A stretch of 64,000 bases of DNA from Isoetes taiwanensis (GCA_021234155.1 JAJEKV010000004.1:25773831-25837830); one strand, 5' to 3'; numbered from the stretch's first letter, positions 35,752 to 48,474 are shown. Program-made: numbers and translations. Notes: generated by a model not told the origin, from the sequence alone.

Positions 35752-38700
35752 ATGGCGCACGCTGGCGGAAGAGCAAACCTCGTTTTCTATGCACAGGCAT
35801 ACCATCCAATTCAGGCCGGAAGTATAGATGGCACAGATGTAACCCCGCACGACAATGGCGTATATCGCGCGCTGCTTGCCTCTCAAACTGGTCTTTGTAA
35901 GTAACCAACGTTATTTTGCATCTTTTAGATCGCAAATACTTAACTGATGTCTTTTGTTAGATGATCCTACTGGTGACAGGAAAGCAATTGGAGACCCCCA
36001 CTGTACTCTCTTTGTGGGTCGCTTATCTCGGGACACCACCGAAGAAACCCTGCTTCAGGCAAGCCTTTCTTTTGTAGCCATAGTTCCCTTATTGGTGTTG
36101 AGCTTTTGATCATTTCGCAGGCCATGAGCAAGTATGGAAGGGTGAAAAATCTGCGGCTAGTCCGTCATATTGGTGAGTTCTTGATACATGTCATATTGGT
36201 GAGTTCCTGATACATCACATTATGCTAAATTCAACTATAAGCTGGCTATAAAGTTCAAAGCTACCACTTTGTAAAATTTGGCCGATCTTCTCGTTTTGCC
36301 CGTTCTTCCACTTGTTGCTTAGGGGACACCTTCCTTTTGCAGCCCCCCACCAGCAGATCCAGACCACACAATCTGCAAATCGAGGGCTGAGATATATGCC
36401 ACGTCAGATGGGGGCTGCAAAACGAAGTCTACCCGCTTAGGGTACTTGTATCTTAAAAGGTTTTGATCTTAAAGTATTTTCCTGATCGTTTTAACTGACA
36501 CCCACAATTACGTTCTTTTGTCTTCCAATGCCACCTTCATGTCCAAGCTTGCTTGAGTTCATTTTGAAAAAGTTGGAAGTCGCACTTCTTACGGTCATTT
36601 CTATCTATAGTTTTTGTTGTCAGTCTTGTATTGCAGTAACAAGAGAGTGGACGAAGTAGATTAAAGAATGGATAGTGTAGATCAGCATAAAATAGGTAAT
36701 GAAGAACAGAAGTACATATGGCCATGTAGGTGAGACGGAAGAACTGATGATGAAAACAAAATGATCCAAATGATCCCCTGTATATATAACAGCATCATGT
36801 TGGTGGAGCTGCAACTACTTTTTAAAGGATAGTTCAGGAGTTACTGATTAAGTTTGCTGGAAGTCCAAGCTTCCAGCTGACACAATATTCCAACATCCCC
36901 GCTCAAAGGGGTGCCATAATGAAATGAAGGTTTTCATGCACTGAAGCTTGCAATTCCAGCATCGGAAGGACAGGAAAATGCACTGTATAGCTACTTTAGG
37001 TTTGCGTAAGGCTTTTGACACTGTCCAAATCAAAGGGATACCGCAATAAACTGGAGGCTATTTTCTTAAAAATTGTCAATACCCCCCGCTCAAAAAGAGG
37101 TCCCACAATTGAGATAACCTCAGCTCAGGGTCTCATCTCATCAGCTTGAGATTGAAGCTGGTCGTGCTAGTAGACCGAAGGTGGAGCGCTCGAAGAGGAT
37201 CTGCAGACTGTGTCACTTGAATGTAATTGAATCTGAGGAACATTTCATCTTCACGTGTCCTGTCTATTATGAAATACGGGGCAGAATCCATTGCCTATTT
37301 TGGGAACCTACCTCCCTCTCCAAACTGATCGCCTATGAGGACCAGAAATGTATAGCTCTTTTCCTTCACCAAATGACTGTGCATAGAAGAAATCTATTGA
37401 AAGAGCAAGCTGGGGGAAGAGCGGGACATGAAAACGATCCTACACAAAGGCTGATCACTTTCTTTCTCATTGGAGGTGATAATGATAATAAACGGAAGGC
37501 AGGTTCTCTTCCCGAACCATCTCATCCCATCTCAAAAGGAGTAACCATGAAAGTGTCTAGGAGAAGAAAGCGGACAAACATAAGCAGTCTTTCAAAAGAG
37601 AAAACAAGTCTGGCATCACTTTATACTTTGGGCCCGTGGCCAAGAAGACAAAAGTTTCTTAACTTCATTGTTTTAGTTTTCTTTTTCCTTTTTTAAGCAA
37701 TATCTCTAGGTGGCTGCAAATGCGCCCCTAGCTGGACATGATTGATGTATATTTGGTCTCATAGACCCAAGCGGTCTCTCGTAGACATTAATATAATCTT
37801 CTTTCTCTAGCAACAAAGTAAAAATCCAGGAGGTAAACACTATCAGGTACTCCAAGAAAATCTGTGCGGTGGCGTGTGCCTCAGACTCAGCATCTGTATC
37901 TTGATGTCTAGTGCCGACATCCCATTCTGTCACATCCAAGAGTGTCCCCCGGACTATACAAGTGATGTTTGTTCACTTGCTTAGTTGCAGTGACATGACT
38001 GGCACAAATCAAGAAATATCCGCAGGCTCACTGGCATGACGTGACAAATCGTCTCCTGGCAATATACAGATCACAATTTCTGTGCTGCATCATCATCATA
38101 TAAGCACAGGGTTTGCCTCCAAAATCTGGATTTATCACCTGACATGATACCAGAGCTAGGGCAGTCATCCATTCTCATCTTTGACAACAAGCCATGGTTC
38201 TTGAATCTATCAAGATGCAGACTGCACAAAAGTTTGAAGCAAAATCAACATGGATTGACTCCAATGCAACAAGGAACTTCACTTTATCAGGCTCTTCACA
38301 CAAATGGAACAAGGTTGGGCACCAAGAGAAGGAAGCATGGCTAGGTTGGCTCCAATGCAGGTTGCTGCACTCTGCTATAATATTCTCCTCTTGGTAAGAT
38401 TAACTCCATAGCAATAATCATATGTTGCCAAGAGGCATGGAAATGCGCATTCATAAAAAATGTGATATAGATTTGGAAATATTAACAGCCTAACATAAGG
38501 CAAGAATAAGCTGTATATGAGGCCATAGAACAACAAGAATCAGAGAAAGAAGCATTGGCTGTGTGTAGGCGAGTGGAATGAGGCAAGAGAAGCAGATGGC
38601 AGGGGGTTCTTGCACAAAAAAACCGTAGTGAAGATACAGAGTGGCAGTAAAGAATGCAAGGAAATCCAAACAGCAATTGGGAATCCAGAACAATGCCACA

Positions 38701-41700
38701 TTCACAAAGGTATTTGTCATAGCATCAAGCCCTTTAACATGAATGTCTTTTCAATGGCATGGCAATGTTGTAGTAAGTCCAAACACAATTGAGAGAACCT
38801 CCATCATGCCTTACAGCGTGTAAGGTACCAATGGCCTTCTTCGCACAACAGCAGCAATAGCATTGCGCTGAACGTAATTATAAGTCAAAAGTAGAAAATA
38901 GAGACAGATTCAAAAAGTCTTCAATTGTCAATAAAGAACGAAGAGCATGGTATGAATAGGAGAGACCAACAGTATGACATGACACAAGAAACAAATACAA
39001 GCATCACATTTAAACCTTAGGAGTAGTGTAGATGACAAGGATTTCTTACACAAGGATTCTGGAAAGGAAGTGAGGAAGAAGGTCAGCTACAATAGATCCC
39101 AGGCAATGCTAAGGACATTAGATCCAATATTCAAAGCACGGTGCTGTGAAAAACATGGGTATAAAAGGGATATCAGTGGCAGATATGGAAAACATTGGCA
39201 GGTAGGCACAAACTCGGAAGCACAGAACGTATTGAATGGCAACTGCAGAAAATATAGATAGAAACAAAAGGAATATCAATGCTCTGATACCTGATAGACA
39301 CATGTCTAGACATCACGAGCTCAGTTCTGTCCATGATCTCGGCACAATATTCCTATCAGGTATCAAAATCTTTCGTTCTAACACTGCTTAAAGCTTTTGC
39401 AGCAGTGACAGACTAAATGGAATGTCCAAACATCATTTTTGATTGATTCAGGAATTATTCCAGTAGTAGGTTAGATGGATCAATGGACGAGCACATCATG
39501 TAATGTTGAAAGTAAAAAATCCGAGACAAGATCTGGTTGATAGCAGAACCAACAGTCCCAAGAAGGAAGGACTATTAGGAATATGAGGCAAGAACTATTA
39601 AGAGTAGCAGATCATTATTCCAGTGTGGATTATATAAGCGGAGTATCAAAATGGAAAACTGCATATAAGTCCAGCTGTGGTACAATAAGAGCAAATGAAG
39701 GGAGCAAGAATGAGAAAAGAGTGCAGCAGCTCTTCGAGCATGAAGTGACTCCATAGCCTGTTGCAGTAGCAAGAGAATGGATGAGATATATCAAAGAATA
39801 AAATAGGTAACACAGAACTGAAATACATGATGGTAATGTCTCAATCAGAGCTCAGGAGCACATTCTTCAAGAAGTAAATCTGAATATCCTAAGTAGGAAG
39901 TAGAAAGGACTTGTGGAAAGAACTAATATGTTGATGAATCCAATGATCTCTTTCTTATATGTATGGCAGCTGCAATGACTATCTTCAAAGATAGTTCAAA
40001 AGTTAATGATTACAACAGAAGTTCGTTGGAATTCTGAGATTCGAGACAGAATATCTTGTGAAAATCTGCAAGTCAGTGTGCTAAAAACGAGGCCAGCGGA
40101 ATTCATTGTTTGAAAATTATTCACTATGAACTTGTTATATGAAGGTGGCATATAATGATTGGCTTATATGGTTTGTTATTCAGTTAAAAATCAGATATTT
40201 GGAAAACTCGCTCCTTCCATTATAGGATGTTTTATTGTTATGTTCTCAACCTGAAGACAACCATTTTCAGTTACTGGTGCTTCACAAGGATATGCCTTCG
40301 TTGAATATGAGACACAGAGAGATTTTCGGCATGCATATGAGGTCAGTATTTCTCTCTCTCGTTGTTTTTGTTTATAATTTTTAGGAAAGAGGCATTATAT
40401 CTAACTATGCATTGATTGCCTAGGAAGCTCATCATGCCACAATCGATGGAAACCAAGTAATAGTGGACTACAACCGTCAACAGCTAATGCCTGGCTGGAT
40501 TCCTCGCAGGTTGGGTGCGCAACAAACCCGTAGAAGCTTACATAAATCAAAGAGAAAACATGTTTGTATGCTTATTTGATAGAGGAGTATGTTTTTTGTA
40601 AAAGGTGGAGGATTGGGTGGCCATAAAGAGTCAGGACAATTAAGATTTGGGGGAAGAGAAAGACCATTTCGTGCACCATTGTACGTTCTCTACAAAGTGT
40701 TGAGACTTTTTCATTGAATTATGTGTTCAATAATGTGGTCAAGATTTTTATCTTGCAGGCGTCCAATACCATATGAAGAACTAAAGAAGCTTGGAATCCC
40801 TTTGCCTCCAGAGGGACATTACATGTCGCGCTATCAGGTATAAGAATGTGCTTGGACTTGTTTTGTTGTGAGGGAACATTTTGGATATCAAATTTTATGT
40901 AATCTTGTGTGCCAAAGAATTGCAATAAGCGATTTGTGAAAGACACGGCTTTTAGCCGAATGCTGTCATAGGTTCCTGTTAACACCAGCATTTATGTAAA
41001 GGATAGATCTATGTCCCTAGTAGACCCACTTTATTCCTACATAATTCAAAACTGCCGTATTACTATAGATAGTTTCTACACTTATTAGTATAAATCTTTT
41101 TTCTCTCACGAGCCTTTTCTATAATAACAATATGTATAACCTCTTTAGAATAAACAGCTCTGATGCGCTACCCTATATATCTTATGGACTTGAATGGACT
41201 TAAGGAATTTTAAATATGGTGAATGGAGGCAGATGTATCCACGCCTAATTTAATAAGGAAAAAACAGATTATCTCTATATTGTGCCTCTTGGATGGTGTT
41301 TACCAGCAGGTGAAAAGATATCTAAAATAATGGGGCTGAAAAGGATCTGACAGTCTAATCATTTCAACCTTTGGTTTGAGTTGGGATACTCATTGTGGAT
41401 GGCATAAACTTTTCAAATTTGCATGATTAGAAGCAGATCCAAAGATGTTTCTGTCTGTAGTCTGCTCATTCTCAGGGCCCATGTAAAGTGCGCCCAAGTA
41501 AAATCATTTCTAAGTAATGTTTTTGTGCCAGAGGATTTGTAGTTTTCTGTGATTCAATGTTAGCTCTTTATTATACCATTTATTTTGTGTGCTGTATTGT
41601 TCTAGATACCACCACCACCACCACCACGGACGGCCGAAGAACGTGAGAAGGGTGGAGACCACAGATCAGTGCCTCGAAAAGCTGGTTCTAGAGATCCAGG

Positions 41701-42040
41701 AAGCTCAAGGAAAGGAAGAGACGACCATGGTATAGACAGGCAAACAGATGGGCTAGCTGAAATGGAGGGTCTGGATGATACTCATTTACATGAATCCAAG
41801 CATCGGAGGACTCATAGGAAACGATCTCGGGAAGAAAGATATGACAATCAGCACTTCCATCGGGAACGTAGGAAACACCACCATCATAGTGGCTCTCCAA
41901 CGACACATGACCATCATCGTAGTCGATCTCCAATAAGACATGGTCACAGCAGGTCCCATAGCCATAGCAAGTCTTCGAGGCATGGTAGTAGATCACCTAA
42001 GTACCAAGACTACCATGAGAGCAGCAAAGACAGATACTAA
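35752..42040 (+). CDS. SNRNP35: U11/U12 small nuclear ribonucleoprotein 35 kDa protein
   Basis: Exons: 35752-35896, 35961-36058, 36121-36172, 40271-40341, 40424-40514, 40605-40680, 40759-40837, 41606-42040; 1047 nt, 348 residues plus stop. Intron 2 has a GC-AG border (cag|gcaagc); the rest are GT-AG. The N-terminal [20 protein letters not shown] leads into one RRM with RNP2 LFVGRL (65-70) and RNP1 GYAFVEYE (105-112). It is followed by [37 protein letters not shown], typical of U11/U12-35K rather than U1-70K. The last exon encodes a proline run and an RS/RE/HH-rich tail. In the family it is the U11 counterpart of U1-70K, acting in 5' splice-site recognition of U12-type introns. A second upstream ATG (35739) is in another frame. 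Intron 3 is 4.1 kb and full of retroelements. Confidence 0.95.
36600..40065 (-). mobile_element. Copia-type LTR retrotransposon relic in SNRNP35 intron 3
   Basis: Two related blocks in the same orientation (about 36635-36895 and 39765-40065) share cagtarcaagagartggay, aaaataggta, gaactgaartacat-like and gatagttcaraagttaatga-like phrases. On the minus strand a purine tract gagcgggga (36896-36904) precedes TGTTGGAATATTGTG, a typical copia LTR start. At 39281-39291 gctctgatacc is the complement of the initiator-Met tRNA primer site GGTATCAGAGC, next to an LTR end tatca. Both signals give a minus-strand element with its 5' LTR at 39292 and up. No intact pol is seen. The low-coordinate end of the 3' LTR is not defined. 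Confidence 0.65.
37140..37810 (+). mobile_element. LINE C terminus and 3' end nested in intron 3
   Basis: A 171-residue ORF starts [36 protein letters not shown] in two adjoining pieces: C-x2-C...H-x4-C, the zf-RVT zinc region. About 60 residues of decayed or unrelated reading follow. The end, catagacccaagcggtctct followed by cgtagacatt (about 37760-37785), matches the conserved LINE terminus (catagg ccgattggtctc). It lies within the copia relic and in the orientation of the host gene. Confidence 0.75.
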
Positions 42041-43490
42041 GAATTCAAGGGAAATTCATAATTCTTCTTGGTAGGTGCAAACTGTTGACATATTGTGGTA
42101 GCTTTGTAATACTCTGGCCATACCCAATAGCTTAGCTTTAGACCACGAGGAGTTGCATTGCCAGGCATTTGTTATCGATGTCTTTTCTTAGTTTGATTTA
42201 GCTGTTTTTTTAGAGCTTTTAATGGGAGAATTGGAACATAGGGCATTAGGAAAAAACAAACAATCTAAATACGAAAGGCATTTCATCAGTAAAATATGGT
42301 CCATGGAATTGCCACGATGTGCAATTACTTGTTAGGACCATGTTAGCACCAAGAGAGCAAAAGATACAACAATTAATATGCATTGGTTCCATTCGTTGAA
42401 TAAGAGCAAGACTAGGTTCTTCCCTCGGGTGTGTACATGAAGATGTTCTTATCTCAAAGATAAGTGGAATGGTCATAAATTTCATCCTCCTACATTTGTT
42501 TATTTTGTATTTTGGTGTAGTTTCGTCCAATGGACTATCTGCTTTGGTGGATAGTCCATTGGACTACCAAGTATGAAGAACACTCAATTGAACAACGAAT
42601 TGAACGGAATGCAATGGAGTAGAATAGAATTGAATTGAATGGTTCACCATTACAAAACTCCAACTAAGGAATGATGAAATAGACAAAGCATTACAAACAT
42701 GAATCCACTTATTGTCACATACATCCCTCGCAAGAAGGGTATGCCTATATACAAATATAACACAGTTCACCACACAAAATGAGCAAAGAAAGCAAAGAAG
42801 ATGTTATGTACAATTTACACTTCACCCTGGCACCTCGCTTTTAGTTGTCCGTGCTACATCAATATTTACAGTTATGTCGCATTACATTAAAGAGGGTCTC
42901 ATGCAATTCCCACTTTTTTCGCAACCATGTTATCTCAATCTGAAAGGATGTGCAAACCATTTTAGGCCCCATGTGTGAATAAAAAACCTAAGTATACACA
43001 AATGGCCAATTTTTCTCGAATGGCGAGTCAAGAAACTAAAGAACACATCTAAAACTAACGACACAGTTTAAATTCTCCAAACAAAGTGCTAACCTTCAAT
43101 GAATTTTTATTCATAAAAAAATAGCATTACAATATATAGTGGATGAAGAGACCATGGCAGCCATATTGTCACAACTGTGGCATCCTCTTCACATACGGAT
43201 CACCTCACCTGAGGGTAACAACGACCAAAGCGCTCTGGGTAAAAGCACGTTAGGGTGTCATACATTAGGGGGCAATTCATGTAAACTTTTGAACGGGTTG
43301 CTGAATTTTAAATGTACTTATTTCATGTATAAATTTTGTCTTATATATTTAAAAAGGGGCAGAATTCCCGTTTGTTTGTAATTATGACTAGTAGAGGCCA
43401 GCGGTTGATGCGAAACTCCTGGAGGAAATTCCTCCCTCCAATTTCCTCCAGGAAAATTCCCTCCAGAAAAAATTCCTTCCAAGAAAATTC
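42041..43490. other. SNRNP35 3' UTR and flank
   Basis: No gene is recognised. A run of gaattgaattgaatgg-like pentamers (42595-42640) resembles a LINE tail in the minus direction, but no terminus motif is found next to it. Around 43415-43490 short ctccaggaaaattcc-like units repeat. Confidence 0.45.
42526..42563. repeat. Perfect 14-bp hairpin downstream of SNRNP35
   Basis: tccaatggactatc (42526-42539) and gatagtccattgga (42550-42563) pair exactly around a 10-base loop. It lies about 490 bases past the stop codon, possibly beyond the transcript. Confidence 0.75.
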
Positions 43491-43534
43491 CCAAATCGAA
43501 CCAAGAAAGTAGAACACAATTTGAATTTTTTTCG

Positions 43535-43680
43535 TGATCGGGGAAAACATGCAATCGGTGATTTTAAAACTAAATGTGGCGATCGGGGAAAACATGCAAT
43601 CTGGTGATTTTGAAACTGAATGTGGCGATTAGGAAAACATGCAATCTGATGATTTTGAAACTGAATGTGGCAAACATCAG
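43535..43680. repeat. Minisatellite, unit of about 47 bp, three to four copies
   Basis: The unit gatcggggaaaacatgcaat, ctggtgattttgaaactgaa, tgtggc repeats three times, then decays into ORF 43639-43965. The unit is not a multiple of three in every copy, so it does not encode a regular peptide repeat. Confidence 0.75.
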
Positions 43681-46600
43681 ATGGCATCTGGTGAATTCAA
43701 AATTGTGAAGAGTAAACAACAGGTGGCATGCAGTAAATTCGAAAGTGGGAGAGATGAGAAAGGGAAAAAGAAGATGGCGAGAAAGCATGATAGCGAAATT
43801 GAAAAGGGTAGTACATCCTCAAGGTATGTTACCAAAAATAAGGACCAAGCAGTGCAAAATCTCATATCTTGTTATGAGAAAAGAAAATTTGAATCTCGGC
43901 TCCTAATCAAAGGTACTTATTTGCTTCTAGATTCTTGTAAGGTCACAGGCTATTGGAGCTTTTGAACTTTTGTGATTGGGTTGCCTTCACAAGCAGTGGT
44001 CAAGCATGCAATTTTAGAAAACCTTAAAGATGGATTGGAAGAGGTAAGATGCTCTAATAGTGGTGATAAATTGGCGCCAAGCACTTTCGGTTTTATCAAT
44101 GGTTGTGGGGAAAAATGGTGATTTGAAGCAAAAAGGGAATTGCTTGCAAGATGCTCAAATGCCATCCCCAAAATCTTTCATATCTTTGCTAGCGAAAGAA
44201 AGAGAATGGCAATTGTTGGTTCAAACATTTGGGCATTAGCAGGCAGGAAGGCTAGATCTGATCGTTTGGATGAAGAAACCAAGCTAAAAGTCATCCAGTT
44301 CTAGCTTAACAACACCAAGGTTTCACCAAAGTACAGGGATGTGAGGAAAAAAAGAAGCGAGGCAATCCAGTATCTTGACATTCCTCAGGTATTAAGGCTT
44401 TTGTCAAAGAAACTATTACATTTCAGTTTCTTTTTAGTTTTCATGTACATTTTCATGCACATATGTGAACTCCTCTACCAATCTTAGTTTACTTGCTTTG
44501 ATGTAGCCTTTTCGGTCTGTTTTGCTTTACTTCAGATTATACATGTAAATGAGGTTTATGGGGTCATCTACTTGCTCTTGGAAGTATTTCATGTATATTA
44601 TGTGATATATATGTACATAGTGTAAGGATGTAAGATTAAATGTGCGAGTGAACTCCTTTTCCAATCTTAGTTTACTTGCTTTGATGTAGCCTTTTCAGTC
44701 TGTTTTGCTTAATGTATTATACATGTAAATGAGGTTTATGGGGTCATCTACTTGCTCTTGGAAGTATTTCATGTATATTATGTGATATATATGTACATAG
44801 TGTAAGGATGTAGAATTAAATGTGCTATAAATTGATACTATACATAATCTAATTGTATATATGTAATGAATATGTATAGATTCAATCAAATCTTTTACGT
44901 GTACAACTGATATGTAATTGGTATACATAGTATTTCTTACTTATGTCTTGGATATGTAAGGTATTCAATGCAGTCTTCTCCAACTTACCTATTTTCTTTT
45001 GCAATGTGCAAAATGGTAATGTATGAGCACTTTGTGGAGGAGAATCCAGATCTGAGATGTTGGTATTAGAATGTTCGAATACCGAAACCAAGTTGCATAA
45101 GGAAATTGAAGGACGAAAACACTTGTTGTTGTGTCAAACATGAACAAGCGTAGAATTTGAAAAGCTTTCAACTCTATGAGGTCTGAAGTTTCACATAAAT
45201 TGCGGTTGCAATTGTGATGTATGTCTTTGTTGGTACACATGATGGGGTTTGTCGGGCACAAAAGCTTACATTTTGTAATGTTAGCACTCTTTGGAGAGAA
45301 ATGGTTTGCCAAAAAGAGGAAAGGGAAGAGTGGCACAATCTGAAGTGCATAAGGGGATTGTGAAAAATGTGGTAATCAAAAGATTCCCTTATGCCCAAAA
45401 GAGACCGGATCGTAATAATGAAGATGATGTTAAATGGCGCCTTCGTTATATGGACGAGAAGTCAAGGAAGGGCACTCCTAGAAGACTAAGATTGGTGGAG
45501 AAGCAAACAGATGCTCCTTTCATGCTATCTGCCATGTTTGATCACATGAAAAAGTTTGTGCATCACAACTTTGCGACTCATTGGCATGAGCAAGGAATTT
45601 AGGAGAAGGCATTCGTGAGTCTAAGAGATGATTCTCGTGATATCGAGTAGACTTTGCAAAAAATTACACATTGCAGCCCTTCAAAGAAGTGCAAGTCCCG
45701 AACATTGGAATGCGAGACCCAGGATCACTATTTTGGTACACATCACTCTCTTCAAGGTAAATGGTAAGTTGCGAGAAGACCGTTCACTTATATGTTTCGA
45801 TGATAGAAGTCATGACACACATTTTGTACAAACATTTCAACTTCATCTTCGATGGTTGAAAGAGAATGGAGGATCTCACATGTGGTATCATCTCGTGTGG
45901 TCGATGGTTGTCTTTTCAGTTCAAATCCAAGAAGATCATTCTACTTCATATGCGGTACCATTGTCGCATGGCATTCGTGTACAATGGAATTTCTTCGGAT
46001 CGGGGGCATGGGAAGGGGAACATGATGGAGAAGTCGCCAAGGCCAAGCAACTCTTGGCGGTGAGCAAAGAAGAGAGCATGGGATTGAAATAAAGGGTGCT
46101 CATGATGCCCGTATTGCTTTGAGAAACAAGAAATCTCAAGTTCAGAGTGTATTGGGAAGTGAAGGAGGTCGAGATTGACCGTGTCAAAGCCATTTGATGT
46201 GCAACCCCTTCCGGTGTCCAAAGTCGGCACCGTATCTTCCATAAGTCCCGGAGGACCCCAACCTCATTGATAGTTAGACCACTATCTTGTTTTTTCAAAG
46301 TGCCTACATAAACTTTGAATGGAAGGCATGTGAGTCTATTCAACAACGTGGAAGAAGCTAGTCCCATGTGCACATGTTTGAGGTAAAACAATTGGAATCG
46401 AAACTCAATGTTTGCAAAATGAGGTAGAGGAGTTACATGATGGGATACGGTTTGGTGATAATTTTGCTTCTTTTGCTCTTCCCGGTAATGAGGAAGATGT
46501 GCCATACTATATTCTTGCTTGCACTAGAGAAAAGCATGTATTGATCAAGCGGTCATTGATGCTTACAAGAATGAGCATCATCACGGTGACACAAATCATA

Positions 46601-46700
46601 TCGACTTACTATTATCGAAAATTGCCAAGTTGCCATAACAAATATAAGCCGTTGGATGATAGAGAAGTATTGGTACCAAAAAAGTCCTGTTATTGGAGCT
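43639..46700 (+). pseudogene. Decayed DDE-transposase-like gene (HGKG..DG family)
   Basis: The most secure part is 45290-46640. From 45291 the frame reads KGIVKNVVIKRFPYAQKRPD and DAPFMLSAMFDHMKKFVHHN. Decayed frames follow: VDFAENYTLQ-like (about 45645-45675), FQLHLRWLKENGGSHMW, CRWLSFQFKSKK, YHCRMAFVYN, VQWNFFGSG with GHGKGNM, then EGEHDGEVAKAKQLL, and VPYYILACTREKHVLD-like (46500). This order (acidic start, WWSDGC..QFKS, NFFGSGHGKGEHDGAGA) is what I know from uncharacterised transposase-like proteins of plants and animals. The upstream ORF 43639-43965 is lysine-rich (GKKKMARKHDSEIEKG) and may be its N terminus. There are at least four frameshifts, so it is inactive. Confidence 0.6.
44465..44826. 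repeat. Tandem duplication of about 183 bp
   Basis: Bases 44465-44647 and 44648-44826 are near-identical: ccaatcttagtttacttgct, catctacttgctcttggaag and gatatatatgtacatagtgt occur in both. It is non-coding, inside the transposase-like region, and is a recent event because few differences are seen. Confidence 0.9.
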
Positions 46701-46709
46701 AAATTTCCC

Positions 46710-47740
46710 ATGAAGAAGATAAATCACAGGGTTAAAAGGTGCTAGTGCAGCTTTTGCATTGCCCGATGATGTGCATGAGATGTTGCTAGGAAGTCTTCCA
46801 AATGGTGGATGCCTTGGATTAGGCTTAATGCTTTGAATTTGCAGTGGTTTGTACTTGTGTAAACTACCCGGTTTGTAAAATATAGCATGGAACATGTTGA
46901 AGTTCAAATTGTAGACAAGTGCAAAGGTACACATAATTATATTTCGAAGCAAATAGTATAGTGTACACACTTAATAACTTAAGAAGCAGCCTAATCACTA
47001 TGTCATTTGGAACATAATATCTCAAGATTATTGCATCATGCAAACCTTTCTTCCAACAGTTTTGAGGATTTACATGTGCTACAAAGGTAGCACTTGCCGT
47101 TGGGCATTCTCCTCGGCTATTGGAAGGCCGTCCACCCTATTGGCTTCGATCAACTACTTACGCAAAGGATGGACTCCCCAAGGATTATGTAGTAAACCTT
47201 GGACTGCAAGTAGATTTAGCAAATTGCTTCGAGTATCCGAATCATCGATTCTCTCAACCATTTCCCAAAGCTCGAGAAACATGGTATTCGACCTTGGATT
47301 AGTCCCCCGCCAAAGATATTGGGAACTTAGATTTGTTTTTCTATATCGGTTGGTTGAAGATCTACTTGACCGGTTGAGGAATTTGACATTTGTTTTGAAG
47401 ATCATTCCTTACATCTACAATGCATACAAAATTATTAGTATATCATGTGAAAGCTTAATCAGACACCTAAGTTATGTACATACAAAGATGTATTACAAAA
47501 AGCTCTACAACATACAACATCTAAGCATAATTGTATTAACTAAGTTAGATACATACACGAAGATGTGCCCGTGTCCTCGACTTGTTTACTATCTGATGTA
47601 CCAGCACACTCATCTTGTACCTGACCTTCATCATCTTCACCAAACTATTATGCATTGAACTACTGTGTCATTGTATGCACGAGAAGTATCAAATTGATGC
47701 TCTTGGACATAAGTGGTAAAGTCATTTGCATTCCTCAAGC
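46710..47740. other. Unassigned stretch with open frames
   Basis: On + there are protein-like readings ASAAFALPDDVHEMLLGSLP (46735-46800) and RPPYWLRSTTYAKDGLPKDY, VVNLGLQVDLANC (47120-47230). The 206-residue ORF at 47038-47658 runs in a different frame from the second reading. No family is recognised. The matter may belong to the transposase-like element. Confidence 0.3.
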
Positions 47741-48016
47741 CTACAAACCAGTCAAATAGCCAACACAAATCTTTGTCTTCACCAAAGAGCAACCCTCATT
47801 GAAGATACATTTGAAAGGAAGGTCAGTAATCATAACACATCTATTTCCGTATTCTGGATACTTGAGGAGTGGAATATCCAAAGGGAAAAGAAATATGTCT
47901 GTCCCATCATTGGCCTCTAAGAAGAGGGTCCAACATCTATTGCCACCATAAATGAATTTAAATCTTGGTATGCCTTGCTCATACAACTTGTCTACAATGG
48001 CTGTCAGAACATCCAA
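47741..48016 (-). pseudogene. Unidentified minus-strand coding fragment
   Basis: A 91-residue ORF (DVLTAIVDKLYEQGIPRFKF, GGNRCWTLFLEANDGTDIFL, then LKYPEYGNRCVMITDLPF) looks protein-like. It follows the Ulp1 fragment on the same strand, so both may come from one former gene. I do not recognise the domain. Confidence 0.3.
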
Positions 48017-48474
48017 GGGAAGATCTGATCAAACAGCCAAATCCCAATGGTTGGAACACCAGTACAACAATGATTTCGACAATGGACGACAAAAGAAGAC
48101 TCCATCAGGTAATTGGATTGGCACTTGAGGGCCATTATAGTCACTGGGTGCTGATTGACAATAGTAACCCAAAATGCCTTGGAGATCAAATATAATAAGC
48201 TCTGTAAGTAATCCAGGGCAGTTAGGTTAGCCATACATCTAACCGGACCAAGCCTAAGGATAAGACAGAGAGTCTAAACTAATTCTAGTTTGTAACCCTT
48301 GATAGAAATTAAAGCGTTGCAAACGATTTCTTATTCGAATAAATTTCAAAGTACAATAGTCAATTAGCTTTAAATTCCATAAGCTGGAATGAGTTTAACT
48401 ACCACTCTTCTGCCCAGTGACAACTTGTTTTGTCTCATCTCTTCTTCTCAAACCATATTCAATCATGTCTTTTA

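Noticed and set aside
38140-38400. Second, + strand copia primer-binding site (tgataccagagc, 38147) with a gag start
   Set aside because: Two mismatches to the tRNA-Met site and no LTR boundary beside it; the minus-strand site at 39281 with its LTR fits better.
45936-46505. 189-residue minus ORF as a gene
   Set aside because: The + strand in the same interval holds the recognisable transposase-like blocks (VQWNFFGSG, GEHDG).
47038-47658. 206-residue + ORF as a gene
   Set aside because: Another frame of the same strand (47120-47302) has the more protein-like composition; no domain was recognised, so it is listed only within an unassigned stretch.
48110-48195. Ulp1 catalytic His block (GHYSHWVLID) on the + strand
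   Set aside because: The catalytic Cys block DSVSCG is on the minus strand at 48680, so the two cannot belong to one protein; probably a chance reading.
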